NCBI RefSeq assembly: GCF_019049325.1
Contig: NZ_JAGMUO010000013.1
Span: forward strand, 62,001 to 126,000
Source of the DNA: Streptomyces sp. AC512_CC834
GTDB taxonomy: Bacteria > Actinomycetota > Actinomycetes > Streptomycetales > Streptomycetaceae
Reading direction: 5' to 3'
Length of the DNA stretch: 64,000 nt
Shown: positions 1 to 8,776 of the stretch, piece after piece
How the letters are laid out: every line of letters begins with the position of its first letter
How positions within the stretch are numbered: position 1 is the first letter of the stretch
Notes under the pieces: model-generated
Databases searched by the model: none
The model's input: only the letters and a program-made list of their open reading frames with translations
Told to the model about the DNA's origin: nothing
Made by a program: the position numbers and the translations under genes

Positions 1-2
1 TG

Positions 3-2120
3 GAGTGGCTGCCGGGCAAGGGCCTCGGACTGAGCGGCGGCTGCGCGCCCGACGCCGTACTGGGCGACCTGCCGCTGATCTACCCGTTCATCGTCAACGA
101 CCCGGGCGAGGGCACCCAGGCCAAGCGGCGCGGGCACGCCACGGTGGTCGACCACCTCGTCCCGCCGATGGCGCGCGCCGACACCTACGGCGACCTGGCC
201 AAGCTGGAGCAGTTGCTCGACGAGTACGCGCTCGTCTCCGACCTGGACCCGACTAAGGTGCCGGCCGTCCGCGCGCAGATCTGGACTCTGGTCAAGGCGG
301 CCGAGCTGCATCACGACCTGCACGTGGACGACCAGCCGGACGACGAGGCGTTCGACGAGTTCGTCATGCACATCGACGGCTATCTGTGCGAGATCAAGGA
401 CGTGCAGATCCGCGACGGCCTGCACATCCTGGGCGGCGGCCCGGTCGGCGAGCCGCGCGTCAACCTGGTGCTTGCGGTGCTGCGCGCCTCGCAGGTGTGG
501 GGCGGACAGGCGAACGCGCTGCCGGGGCTGCGGGCCTCGTTTGCGGAGCACTTCGGGCTGGTGGAGAAGGAGTTGCTGGCCGAGCCGGGCGCCCCGGTGA
601 AGGTGCCGGTGGAGCTGACGGAGCTGGTGGACGGTCCGGCGCGGTCGGCGGCCGACGCGGTCGACCTGCTGGAGCAGCTCTGCCGGCGGGTCGCGGAGGG
701 GATGGAGGCGCGGGACTGGGACCGGGCGGCCGTACCGGGCCTGGCACGGGAGGTGCTGGGCGCCGAACTGCCCGCCGCGGTCGCGGTGCTGGAGTTCGCC
801 TGCGCGGAGGTCGTGCCGCGGCTCGCCCGTACGACGGACGAGATCGGGCACATCCTGCGGGCGCTGGACGGGGGTTACGTTCCGGCGGGACCGTCGGGTT
901 CGCCCACGCGCGGGCTGGTCAACGTGCTTCCGACCGGGCGGAACTTCTACTCCGTCGACCCCAAGGCGATTCCGTCCCGGCTGAGCTGGGAGGTCGGGCA
1001 GTCGCTGGCGGAGTCGCTGGTGCAGCGGTATCTGCAGGACACGGGTGAGTACCCGAAGTCCGTCGGCCTCACGGTGTGGGGTACGTCGGCGATGCGCACC
1101 CAGGGTGACGACATCGCGGAGATCCTCGCGCTGCTGGGCTGCCGTCCGGTGTGGGACGACGCGTCGCGCCGGGTGACGGGCTTCGAGGTGGTGCCGGTGG
1201 CGGAGCTGGGCCGGCCGCGCGTCGACGTCACGGTGCGCATCTCGGGCTTCTTCCGGGACGCGTTCCCGCACGTGGTGGGGCTGATCGACGACGCGGTACG
1301 GGCGGTGGCGGAGCTGGACGAGCCCGCCGAGTCCAACTACGTGCGGGCGCATGTGGAGGAGGACGCGGCGGAACACGGCGACCGGCGCCGGGCGACCTCC
1401 CGCATCTTCGGCTCCAAGCCGGGCGCGTACGGCGCCGGTCTGCTGCCGCTGATCGACGCCCGCAACTGGCGCAGCGACGCGGACCTCGCCGAGGTGTACG
1501 CGGTGTGGGGCGGTTACGCCTACGGGCGCGGGCTCGACGGACGGGCGGCGCGCGGCGACATGGAGACGGCGTTCCGGCGGATCGCGGTGGCGGCGAAGAA
1601 CGTCGATACGCGTGAGCACGACCTCGTCGACGCCGACGACTACTTCCAGTACCACGGCGGCATGGTGGCGATGGTGCGCCATCTGACGGGTGAGAGCCCG
1701 GAGGCGTACGTGGGTGACTCCGCCACGCCGGACCAGGTGAAGACGCGCACCTTGGGCGAGGAGACGCACCGGGTCTTCCGCGCGCGGGTCGTCAATCCAC
1801 GGTGGATGGCGGCCATGCGGCGGCACGGCTACAAGGGTGCCTTCGAGATGGCGGCCACCGTGGACTACCTCTTCGGGTACGACGCCACGGCCGGGGTCGT
1901 GGACGACTGGATGTACGAGAAGCTCAGCGTCGAGTACGTCTTCGACGCGGAGAACAGGGACTTCATGAAGAAGTCCAACCCGTGGGCCTTGCGCGGCATC
2001 ACGGAAAGACTACTGGAGGCGTCCGACCGCGGCCTGTGGGCTGAGCCGGACCAGGAAACCCTGGACCGGCTCCGGGCGACCTACCTCGAGCTTGAGGGAG
2101 ATCTGGAGGGAGACGCGTGA
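3..2120 (+). CDS. cobN: Cobaltochelatase large subunit CobN (5' truncated by window edge)
   Basis: This is the C-terminal ~705 residues of the large subunit of cobaltochelatase, which inserts Co(II) into hydrogenobyrinic acid a,c-diamide in the ATP-dependent late-insertion route to B12. The frame is open from the first bases and reads EWLPGKGLGLSGG, then LPLIYPFIVNDPGEG and QAKRRGHATVVDHL, which are conserved CobN segments. CobN is usually about 1,200 residues, so the start lies upstream; the ATG at 144 is internal because the conserved sequence extends 5' of it. The C-terminus is intact. The next gene on the same strand encodes a plausible AAA+/VWA partner subunit 169 nt downstream, with two CRISPR-like repeats in the gap. 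Confidence 0.93.
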   Translation, partial: EWLPGKGLGLSGGCAPDAVLGDLPLIYPFIVNDPGEGTQAKRRGHATVVDHLVPPMARADTYGDLAKLEQLLDEYALVSDLDPTKVPAVRAQIWTLVKAAELHHDLHVDDQPDDEAFDEFVMHIDGYLCEIKDVQIRDGLHILGGGPVGEPRVNLVLAVLRASQVWGGQANALPGLRASFAEHFGLVEKELLAEPGAPVKVPVELTELVDGPARSAADAVDLLEQLCRRVAEGMEARDWDRAAVPGLAREVLGAELPAAVAVLEFACAEVVPRLARTTDEIGHILRALDGGYVPAGPSGSPTRGLVNVLPTGRNFYSVDPKAIPSRLSWEVGQSLAESLVQRYLQDTGEYPKSVGLTVWGTSAMRTQGDDIAEILALLGCRPVWDDASRRVTGFEVVPVAELGRPRVDVTVRISGFFRDAFPHVVGLIDDAVRAVAELDEPAESNYVRAHVEEDAAEHGDRRRATSRIFGSKPGAYGAGLLPLIDARNWRSDADLAEVYAVWGGYAYGRGLDGRAARGDMETAFRRIAVAAKNVDTREHDLVDADDYFQYHGGMVAMVRHLTGESPEAYVGDSATPDQVKTRTLGEETHRVFRARVVNPRWMAAMRRHGYKGAFEMAATVDYLFGYDATAGVVDDWMYEKLSVEYVFDAENRDFMKKSNPWALRGITERLLEASDRGLWAEPDQETLDRLRATYLELEGDLEGDA

Positions 2121-2126
2121 TCTCCC

Positions 2127-2215
2127 TGGAAATCCCCGCGAGTGCGGGGAGCACACCAGCACACCGCCTACCGCTGGCGACACGGCAGGACCATCCCCGC
2201 GTCGGCGGGGAGCAT
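2127..2215. CRISPR. Two-repeat CRISPR-like element, type I-E style (orphan)
   Basis: Two 28-nt repeats (2127-2154 and 2188-2215) flank a 33-nt spacer (2155-2187), giving the 61-nt period of type I-E arrays. Both share TCCCCGCG, four variable bases, then CGGGGAGCA, which forms a hairpin. The second copy begins GGACCATCCCCGCG, closely resembling I-E repeats I recall from Streptomyces; the first copy is degenerate at its 5' end. No third repeat occurs at the next expected position and there are no cas genes in the window. The usual crRNA-sense strand would be the minus strand, opposite to cob transcription. Confidence 0.65.
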
Positions 2216-2289
2216 GCCTCGACCATGACGGCTCTGTGGCCCCGCCGCGAGTGGTCTTGGCACGATTCCCTCGAAGGAGTGATCACCGC

Positions 2290-4290
2290 GTGAGCACGCC
2301 CTATCCCTTCACCGCCCTGGTCGGACAGGAAGACCTCCGCCTGGCCCTGCTTCTGAATGCGGTCAGCCCGGCCGTCGGCGGTGTGCTGGTTCGTGGTGAG
2401 AAGGGCACCGCGAAAAGCACGGCCGTGCGGGCGCTGTCGGCGCTGATGCCGGAGGTGGACGTCGTCTCCGGGTGCCGCTTCTCCTGTGCCCCCGACTCCC
2501 CCGACCCGGGCTGCCCGGACGGCCCGCACGAGCCGGGTGCGTTCGCCTCGCGCCCGGCTCGCATGGTCGAGCTGCCCGTCGGCGCCTCCGAGGACCGGCT
2601 GGTGGGCGCGCTGGACATCGAGCGGGCGCTGGCGGAGGGCGTGAAGGCCTTCGAGCCGGGGCTGCTGGCCGACGCACACCGCGGGATCCTGTACGTCGAC
2701 GAGGTCAACCTGCTCCACGACCACCTCGTGGACCTGCTGTTGGACGCCGCCGCGATGGGTGCCTCCTACGTCGAGCGTGAGGGCGTGTCCGTGCGGCACG
2801 CCTCGAAGTTCCTGCTTGTCGGGACCATGAATCCGGAAGAGGGGGAACTGAGGCCACAACTGCTCGACCGGTTCGGGCTCACCGTCGAGGTCGCCGCCTC
2901 GCGCGAGGCCGACCAGCGGGTCGAGGTCGTGCGGCGCCGACTGGCCTACGACGACGATCCGGGCGGTTTCGCCGCGCGCTGGGCCGACGAGGAGGCCGCC
3001 GTACGGGCGCGGATCGTGGCGGCGCGAGAGCTGCTGCCGTCGGTGCGCCTGGGCGACGGGGCGCTGCGGCAGATCGCGGCGACGTGCGCGGCCTTCGAGG
3101 TGGACGGCATGCGGGCCGACATCGTCATGGCGCGCACGGCGACCGCGCTGGCGGCCTGGGCCGGGCGGACGGACGTGCTCGCGGAGGATGTGCGGCAGGC
3201 CGCGTTGCTCGCGCTGCCCCACCGGCGGCGGCGCAATCCGTTCGACGCCCCGGGGCTGGACGAGGACAAGCTGGACGAGACGCTGGAGGAGTTCAGCGGG
3301 CAGAACGGGGATGAGGGCGAGGACGATCCGGACCCGGGTCCCGGCGGCGGTCCCGGTGGGCAGCCCGAGCCCGATGACGCGCCCCAGGGCGACACCGCCG
3401 CGCGGCCCGAGGCCGGGGAGGGCGGCGAACCCCAACCTTCCGGCGGTACCGGCGAGCGGTCTCCCGCGCGCGCTGCTGAGCCGTTCCGGACCAAAGTGCT
3501 CAGCGTGCCCGGGCTTGGACAGGGAGCTGCCGGACGTCGTTCGCGGGCGCGGGCCGAGCAGGGGCGGACCACGGGCGACCGGCGTCCGCGAGGTGCGCTG
3601 ACGAAGCTGCATCTGGCGGCCACCGTGCGGGCTGCGGCGCCGCACCAGCGGACGCGGGGGCGCCGCGGGCCCGGGCTCGTGGTGCGCCGGGACGATCTGA
3701 GGCAAGCGGTGCGTGAAGGTCGCGAATCCAACCTCGTGCTTTTCGTCGTCGACGCCTCCGGGTCGATGGCCGCGCGGCAGCGGATGAGCGCGGTGAAGGG
3801 CGCCGTGCTGTCGCTCCTGCTGGACGCCTATCAGCGGCGGGACAAGGTGGGGCTGGTGACCTTCCGGGGTTCGGCCGCTGATGTGGCGCTGCCGCCGACG
3901 TCCTCGGTGGACGCGGCCGCCGCCCGGCTGGAGTCGTTGCCGACCGGTGGCCGTACGCCGCTCGCGGCCGGGCTGCTGCGCGCCCACGAGGTGTTGCGTG
4001 TAGAGCGGTTGCGGGATCCGGCTCGTCGGCCGCTGCTGGTCGTCGTGACGGACGGCCGGGCAACGGGCGGTCCTGAGCCGGTGGCGCTGTCGGGGCGTGC
4101 GGCGCGGCTGTTCGCGGCCGAGGGGGTCGCCTCGGTGGTCGTGGACTGCGAGTCGGGGCCGGTGCGGCTGGGGCTCGCCGGGCAGCTCGCCGGTGAGCTG
4201 GGCGGTACGGCGGTGACGCTGGACGAGTTGCGGGCGGACTCGATCGCCGGTCTGGTCAAGGACGTTCAGGGCAGCAGGAGGGCCGCGTAA
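2290..4290 (+). CDS. Putative cobaltochelatase subunit, ChlI/ChlD-type AAA+ and VWA fusion
   Basis: This 666-residue protein is the likely ATPase partner of CobN. Its N-terminal AAA+ domain has a Walker A motif GEKGTAKST (residues 36-44) and a Walker B motif ILYVDE (about 133-138). An acidic, Gly/Pro/Glu-rich linker covers about 340-400. The C-terminal von Willebrand A domain carries the MIDAS motif DASGS (488-492). This is the single-chain ChlI-ChlD arrangement used by many actinobacteria in place of separate CobS and CobT. I chose the GTG at 2290 because GAAGGAG lies about 10 nt upstream and the protein then opens with STPYPFTALVGQ, a typical family start. The end overlaps cobO as TAATG. 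Confidence 0.88.
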   Translation: MSTPYPFTALVGQEDLRLALLLNAVSPAVGGVLVRGEKGTAKSTAVRALSALMPEVDVVSGCRFSCAPDSPDPGCPDGPHEPGAFASRPARMVELPVGASEDRLVGALDIERALAEGVKAFEPGLLADAHRGILYVDEVNLLHDHLVDLLLDAAAMGASYVEREGVSVRHASKFLLVGTMNPEEGELRPQLLDRFGLTVEVAASREADQRVEVVRRRLAYDDDPGGFAARWADEEAAVRARIVAARELLPSVRLGDGALRQIAATCAAFEVDGMRADIVMARTATALAAWAGRTDVLAEDVRQAALLALPHRRRRNPFDAPGLDEDKLDETLEEFSGQNGDEGEDDPDPGPGGGPGGQPEPDDAPQGDTAARPEAGEGGEPQPSGGTGERSPARAAEPFRTKVLSVPGLGQGAAGRRSRARAEQGRTTGDRRPRGALTKLHLAATVRAAAPHQRTRGRRGPGLVVRRDDLRQAVREGRESNLVLFVVDASGSMAARQRMSAVKGAVLSLLLDAYQRRDKVGLVTFRGSAADVALPPTSSVDAAAARLESLPTGGRTPLAAGLLRAHEVLRVERLRDPARRPLLVVVTDGRATGGPEPVALSGRAARLFAAEGVASVVVDCESGPVRLGLAGQLAGELGGTAVTLDELRADSIAGLVKDVQGSRRAA

Positions 4291-4889
4291 TGCCGAAGGG
4301 GCAGCCGAGTGTCGTACCGGACGACGGTTTGACCACCCGGCAGCGGCGCAACCGGCCGCTGGTCGTGGTGCACACGGGCGTCGGGAAGGGCAAGTCCACC
4401 GCCGCGTTCGGGCTGGCGCTGCGCGCCTGGAACCAGGGGTGGCCGATCGGGGTGTTCCAGTTCGTCAAGTCGGCCAAGTGGAAGGTCGGCGAGGAGAACG
4501 CGCTGCGGGTGCTCGGTGCCAGTGATGAGGGCGGCAGCGTCGACTGGCACAAGATGGGCGAGGGCTGGTCCTGGGTTCAGCGCGACGCGCAGATGGACAA
4601 CGAGGAGAAGGCCCGGGAGGGCTGGGAGCAGGTCAAGCGGGACCTGGCCGCCGAGACGTACAAGCTTTACGTGCTGGACGAGTTCGCGTATCCGATGCAC
4701 TGGGGGTGGGTCGACACCGACGAGGTGGTGTCGGTGCTGCGTGAGCGGCCCGGGACCCAGCATGTCGTGATCACCGGGCGGAACGCGCCCGACACCCTCG
4801 TGGGGTTCGCCGATCTCGTCACCGACATGTCCAAGGTCAAGCACCCGATGGATGCCGGTCAGAAGGGGCAGAGGGGCATCGAGTGGTGA
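4290..4889 (+). CDS. cobO: Cob(I)yrinic acid a,c-diamide adenosyltransferase
   Basis: The 199-residue protein transfers the 5'-deoxyadenosyl group of ATP to Co(I) of the corrin. The P-loop TGVGKGKST lies at residues 29-37, followed by the family segments FQFVKSAKWKVGEE and KLYVLDEFAYPM. Length and layout match the CobO/BtuR family. The ATG shares one base with the stop of the upstream chelatase gene, and AGGAGG sits 8 nt before it, indicating translational coupling. The stop overlaps the start of cobB. Confidence 0.95.
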   Translation: MPKGQPSVVPDDGLTTRQRRNRPLVVVHTGVGKGKSTAAFGLALRAWNQGWPIGVFQFVKSAKWKVGEENALRVLGASDEGGSVDWHKMGEGWSWVQRDAQMDNEEKAREGWEQVKRDLAAETYKLYVLDEFAYPMHWGWVDTDEVVSVLRERPGTQHVVITGRNAPDTLVGFADLVTDMSKVKHPMDAGQKGQRGIEW

Positions 4890-6328
4890 CCCCTTCCGTC
4901 CCCAGGCTGGTCGTCGCCGCGCCCTCATCGGGCAGCGGCAAGACCACCGTCGCCACGGGGTTGATGGCCGCGCTGGCGGGGCGCGGGTTCGCCGTGTCGC
5001 CGCACAAGGTCGGGCCCGACTACATCGATCCCGGGTACCACGCGCTCGCCACCGGGCGGGTGGGCCGCAACCTCGACGCGTACCTGTGCGGGCCCGAGCT
5101 GGTCGGGCCGCTGTTCCTGCACGGGGCGCGCGGGTGCGACATCGCCGTGGTCGAGGGCGTGATGGGGCTGTACGACGGTGCCGCGGGCGAAGGTGAACTG
5201 GCGTCCACCGCCCAGGTCGCCAAGCTGCTGCGGGCGCCGGTCGTGCTGGTCGTGGACGCGTCGTCGCAGTCGCGGTCGGTGGCGGCGCTGGTGCACGGGT
5301 TCGTGAGCTGGGACCCGGAGGTGCGGGTCGGGGGCGTGATCCTGAACAAGGTCGCCTCGGACCGGCACGAGGTGCTGCTGCGGGAGGCGTTGGACTCCGT
5401 CGGGGTGCCGGTGCTGGGGGTGTTGCGGCGGGCGCCACAGGCCGATGTGCCGTCCCGGCACCTTGGGCTGGTTCCTGTTGCCGAGCGGGGCTCGCGGGCG
5501 GTGGAGGCGGTTGCGGCGATGGCCGCGCAGGTGGCCGACGGGTGTGATCTGGAGGCGTTGGTCGGGCTGGCGCGGGGGGCGGGGGCGCTTGGTTGTGCGG
5601 CTTGGGATGCGGGTGAGGTTCTTGGTTCTTCGCCCCCGCCGCCCCTTCCCGTCCCGTCCCTGGGGGCTGCGCCCCCAGACCCCCCTGTCGGCCTGCGGCC
5701 TCGTCCTCAAGCGCCGGACGGGCTGAAGAAGCAGGTTGCCTTGGCCGGTGGGGCTGCGTTCACCTTCTCCTATGCCGAGCACTCCGAACTGCTCGCCGCT
5801 GCCGGGGCCGAGGTCGTCGTCTTTGATCCGTTGCGGGACGAGGAGCTGCCCGAGGGGACGGGCGGGCTGGTCCTCGGTGGGGGGTTTCCCGAGGTGTACG
5901 CCGCTGAGTTGTCGGCCAACGACGGGCTGCGGAAGTCCGTCGCCGAGCTGGTGGTGAGCGGTGCTCCCGTCGCGGCCGAATGTGCCGGGCTGCTGTATCT
6001 GTGCCGGGAGCTGGACGGGTTGCCGATGTGCGGGGTGCTGGACGCGTCCGCTCGGATGTCGCAGCGGCTGACCCTGGGTTACCGGGACGCCGTGGCCGTG
6101 TCCGACAGTGCGCTGGCCGTGGCGGGTACGCGGATGCGGGGGCACGAGTTCCACCGGACGGTCGTGGAGCCGGGGGCCGGGGCGGCGCCGGCCTGGGGTG
6201 TGCGGGCGCCCGAGCGGCGCGTCGAGGGATTTGTGGAGCGCGGTGTGCACGCGAGCTATCTGCACACGCACTGGGCGTCCGAGCCCGGTGTCGCCCGTCG
6301 GTTCGTGGAGAGGTGCCGGACGTCATGA
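4883..6328 (+). CDS. cobB: Cobyrinic/hydrogenobyrinic acid a,c-diamide synthase
   Basis: The 481-residue enzyme amidates the a and c side chains of the corrin using glutamine and ATP. An N-terminal dethiobiotin-synthetase-like ATPase has the P-loop SSGSGKTT (about 15-22). The C-terminal class I glutaminase has GGGFPEVYA and the nucleophile Cys367 in ECAGLLYL, with HEFHRT near the end. Residues about 248-282 are a Pro/Ala-rich linker encoded by a dispersed Streptomyces repeat (5626-5728) read in frame, which is not a normal part of the family. The start is GTG 4883 or GTG 4886; the latter would give a 4-nt GTGA overlap with cobO. Confidence 0.93.
   Translation: MVTPSVPRLVVAAPSSGSGKTTVATGLMAALAGRGFAVSPHKVGPDYIDPGYHALATGRVGRNLDAYLCGPELVGPLFLHGARGCDIAVVEGVMGLYDGAAGEGELASTAQVAKLLRAPVVLVVDASSQSRSVAALVHGFVSWDPEVRVGGVILNKVASDRHEVLLREALDSVGVPVLGVLRRAPQADVPSRHLGLVPVAERGSRAVEAVAAMAAQVADGCDLEALVGLARGAGALGCAAWDAGEVLGSSPPPPLPVPSLGAAPPDPPVGLRPRPQAPDGLKKQVALAGGAAFTFSYAEHSELLAAAGAEVVVFDPLRDEELPEGTGGLVLGGGFPEVYAAELSANDGLRKSVAELVVSGAPVAAECAGLLYLCRELDGLPMCGVLDASARMSQRLTLGYRDAVAVSDSALAVAGTRMRGHEFHRTVVEPGAGAAPAWGVRAPERRVEGFVERGVHASYLHTHWASEPGVARRFVERCRTS
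5626..5728 (+). repeat. Dispersed Streptomyces intergenic-type repeat inside cobB
   Basis: The stretch contains C-rich tracts, the perfect hairpin GGGGGCTGCGCCCCC (5662-5676) and the phrase CCTCGTCCTCAAGCGCCGG (5699-5717). I recognise this as a widespread Streptomyces element normally found between genes. Here it is read through without a stop, and it separates the two catalytic domains of CobB. Confidence 0.6.
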
Positions 6329-7056
6329 GCAGCAGGCTGATCGGGGTGGGGGTCGGGCCCGGGGATCCCGAGCTGGTGACCGTCAAGGGTGTGAACGCGC
6401 TGCGGGCCGCCGATGTCGTCGTCGTACCCGTGATGGACACTGGCGAGCGCGGGCGGGCCGAGGCGACCGTGCTGCACTACGTGGGCGCCGAGAGGGTCGT
6501 ACGGGTCGTGTTCGCGTTGAACGAGCGCACCGACCGGGCGCGGCGCGAGGCGGCCTGGGACGCGGCCGGGGAGCGGGTTGCCGGGCTGCTGCGGGAGTAC
6601 CCGAGCGTTGCCTTCGCGACCATCGGGGATCCAAACGTGTACTCGACCTTCACCTACCTCGCGCAGACCGTGGGCGCGCTCGTGCCGGGCACCGTCGTGG
6701 AGACCGTGCCGGGGATCACCGCCATGCAGGATCTCGCGGCGCGGTCGGGGGCCGTACTGACCGAGGGCACCGAGCCGTTGACGCTGGTGCCGGTGACCGC
6801 GGGGGCCGCCGTGCTCAAGGAGGCGTTGCACGGGCCCGGCACGGTCGTCGCCTACAAGTTCGGCCGGCAGGCGGCGGAGGTGGCCGAGGCGCTGCGGGAG
6901 AGCGGGCGGCTGGACGACGCGGTGTGGGGGTCGGCGCTGGGGCTGCCGGAGGAATCCGTACGGGCGGCGGACGAGCTGGACGGGGCGCCGCTGCCCTATC
7001 TGTCGACGCTCATCGCGCCCGCCCGGCGCGAGGGCGGGCGGGGCGGCAAGCTGTGA
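6325..7056 (+). CDS. cobI: Precorrin-2 C20-methyltransferase
   Basis: The 243-residue SAM-dependent tetrapyrrole methylase methylates C20 of precorrin-2 (or cobalt-factor II in the CbiL version). It starts SRLIGVGVGPGDPELVTVKG, with the GVGPGDPEL loop of the family. Further conserved segments are YVGAERVVRVVF, FATIGDPNVYSTF and VPGITAMQDLAA. The ATG at 6325 overlaps the cobB stop by 4 nt (ATGA). The sequence alone does not say whether the physiological substrate is metal-free or cobalt-bound. Confidence 0.93.
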   Translation: MSSRLIGVGVGPGDPELVTVKGVNALRAADVVVVPVMDTGERGRAEATVLHYVGAERVVRVVFALNERTDRARREAAWDAAGERVAGLLREYPSVAFATIGDPNVYSTFTYLAQTVGALVPGTVVETVPGITAMQDLAARSGAVLTEGTEPLTLVPVTAGAAVLKEALHGPGTVVAYKFGRQAAEVAEALRESGRLDDAVWGSALGLPEESVRAADELDGAPLPYLSTLIAPARREGGRGGKL

Positions 7057-7067
7057 GCGGCCGTGGC

Positions 7068-7796
7068 TCAGTCGGCGATGCCCACCACCAGCCAGATGAA
7101 CGCCGCTCCCGCGATCGTGCACAGCAGGGTCGAGCGGGCGGGGTGCTCGTGGTGGGCCTCGGGCAGGATCTCGGCCGCGGCGAGATAGAGGAGTACGCCG
7201 CCGAAGAGGCCGAGATAGGCGCCGAGCGCGCCCTCCGGGATCGTGAACAGGAGGGTGGAGGCCGCGCCGACGACGGGGGCCAGCGCGTCGGCGACCAGCA
7301 TCGCGATCGCGCGGCGGCGGGCGTTCCCGTACAGGCTGGTCAGCGTGTAGGTGTTGAAGCCGTCGGCGAAGTCGTGGGCGATCACGGCCAGCGCCACCGC
7401 CGTGGCCATGCCGCCGCCGACCTGGAAGGCGGCGCCGATCGCCACGCCGTCCATCGCGCTGTGTCCGACCATCGCGGCGGCGGCCGTCAGGCCCACCTCG
7501 GGCGAACGGTGTCCGTGCTCGTCGGCGCCGTGCGCAGCGCGGCGGGCGGCCAACAGGCGTTCCACCAGGTGCGCGAGCAGGAATCCGGCGACGAAGAGCA
7601 GCAGTGCCGCGGGCACGCCGAACACCTCGTCGCCCGCCGCCTCGAGCGCCTCCGGCAGCAGGTCGAGGCCGACCACGCCCAGCATCAGGCCGCCGGCCAG
7701 GCCCAGGACCAGGTGGCGCCGGTCGGTCACGCGCTGTGCCGTCCAGCCGCCGGCCAGCGTCATCAGGAACGCGCCGAGCGCGACGAAGACCGCCAT
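7068..7796 (-). CDS. ZIP family divalent metal transporter
   Basis: The 242-residue membrane protein has about eight hydrophobic segments. The metal-binding helices of the ZIP family are visible as HSAMDGVAIGAAF and AHDFADGFNTYTL, and a His-containing loop (HGADEHGHRS) lies between the third and fourth segments. ZIP proteins import Zn, Fe, Mn or Co. It is convergent with cobI and divergent from cobM, so it splits the cob operon. Cobalt supply for the chelatases is an attractive role but is only inferred from position. I chose the ATG at 7796 because TM1 begins immediately after it; in-frame GTG (7817) and TTG (7847) starts are possible. Confidence 0.82.
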   Translation of the reverse strand: MAVFVALGAFLMTLAGGWTAQRVTDRRHLVLGLAGGLMLGVVGLDLLPEALEAAGDEVFGVPAALLLFVAGFLLAHLVERLLAARRAAHGADEHGHRSPEVGLTAAAAMVGHSAMDGVAIGAAFQVGGGMATAVALAVIAHDFADGFNTYTLTSLYGNARRRAIAMLVADALAPVVGAASTLLFTIPEGALGAYLGLFGGVLLYLAAAEILPEAHHEHPARSTLLCTIAGAAFIWLVVGIAD

Positions 7797-7891
7797 GGGC
7801 CCTTGGTATCCGATCACCCCGCGTTCACGCGCGTCCGACAGCAGCAACCGCAGTAAATATGCGCAGGATGCGCAGGAGAGGACCGAAAACG

Positions 7892-8776
7892 ATGGATTCC
7901 GTGGGTTCTGTAGGTTCCGTGGGCTCCGTGGGGTCCACGGTTTCCGGCGCCGACGCCGACGCCGAGGCGCGGGGCGGTCGGGTGACCTTCGTCGGTGCCG
8001 GGCCCGGCGCCGCCGATCTGCTGACGTTTCGCGCCGCGCGTGCCATCGCCGAGGCCGACGTGGTGATCTGGGCGGCGAGCCTGGTCCAGGCGGAGGTCCT
8101 CCAGCACGCGCGGGAGGGCGCCGAGGTGCTGGACTCGGCGACGATGTCGCTGGAGGACGTCGTCGCCGTCTACCGGCGGGCCCGGGAGGAAGGGCTGCGG
8201 GTGGCCCGTATCCACTCGGGCGACCCGGCGCTGTGGGGCGGTACCCAGGAGCAGCTCGACCGGTGCGCGGAGCTCGGCATCGCGACCGAGATCGTGCCCG
8301 GTGTCTCGGCCTTCTCCGCGGTCGCCGCGCTCGCGCGGCGGGAGCTGACGATCCCGGAGGTCGCGCAGTCCGTGGTCCTCACCCGGCTCGGCGGCGGCAA
8401 GACGCCGATGCCGCCCGGGGAGGAGGTCCGCGAGTTCGCGAAGCACGGCACCACCATGGCGATCTTCCTGTCGGCGGCCCGCAGCGGTCAGTTGGTGCGG
8501 GAGCTGCTGGAGGGCGGTTATCCGACCGAGACGCCGGTCGTCGTCGCGTACCAGGCCACCTGGCCCGAGGAGCTGGTCGTGCGGTGCACGATCGGGACGC
8601 TGGAGGAGACGGTCAAGGAGCACAGGCTCTGGAAGCACACCCTGTTCCTGGTCGGCCCGGCCCTCGACGCGCACGGTACCCGCTCGCACCTGTACCACCC
8701 GGGGCACTTCCACGGCTATCGCAAGGCCGACCCCGAGGCGCGCCGTGAGTTGCGTTCGCGGGGTGCGAGCACGTGA
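7892..8776 (+). CDS. cobM: Precorrin-4 C11-methyltransferase
   Basis: The 294-residue enzyme methylates C11 of precorrin-4 with SAM. Family motifs are VTFVGAGPGAADLLTFR, RIHSGDPALWGG, EIVPGVSAFSAVAA and LTRLGGGKTPMP. The first ~28 residues are an odd Ser/Val/Gly tandem repeat (SVGSVGSVGSVGS) before the fold begins at about residue 29, so the true start could be internal. ATG 7892 has AGGAG at 7874-7878 upstream, which is rather distant. The stop overlaps cobL by GTGA. Confidence 0.92.
   Translation: MDSVGSVGSVGSVGSTVSGADADAEARGGRVTFVGAGPGAADLLTFRAARAIAEADVVIWAASLVQAEVLQHAREGAEVLDSATMSLEDVVAVYRRAREEGLRVARIHSGDPALWGGTQEQLDRCAELGIATEIVPGVSAFSAVAALARRELTIPEVAQSVVLTRLGGGKTPMPPGEEVREFAKHGTTMAIFLSAARSGQLVRELLEGGYPTETPVVVAYQATWPEELVVRCTIGTLEETVKEHRLWKHTLFLVGPALDAHGTRSHLYHPGHFHGYRKADPEARRELRSRGAST

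Noticed and set aside
2121..2289. Cobalamin riboswitch before the chelatase gene
   Set aside because: I saw no B12-box-like conserved core; the gap is explained by the CRISPR-like repeats. A riboswitch may lie upstream of cobN outside the window.
1999..3987. Long open frame on the minus strand antisense to cobN and the chelatase gene
   Set aside because: It has no family motifs and runs across the end of cobN and the CRISPR-like gap. Such frames are expected by chance in very GC-rich DNA opposite real genes.
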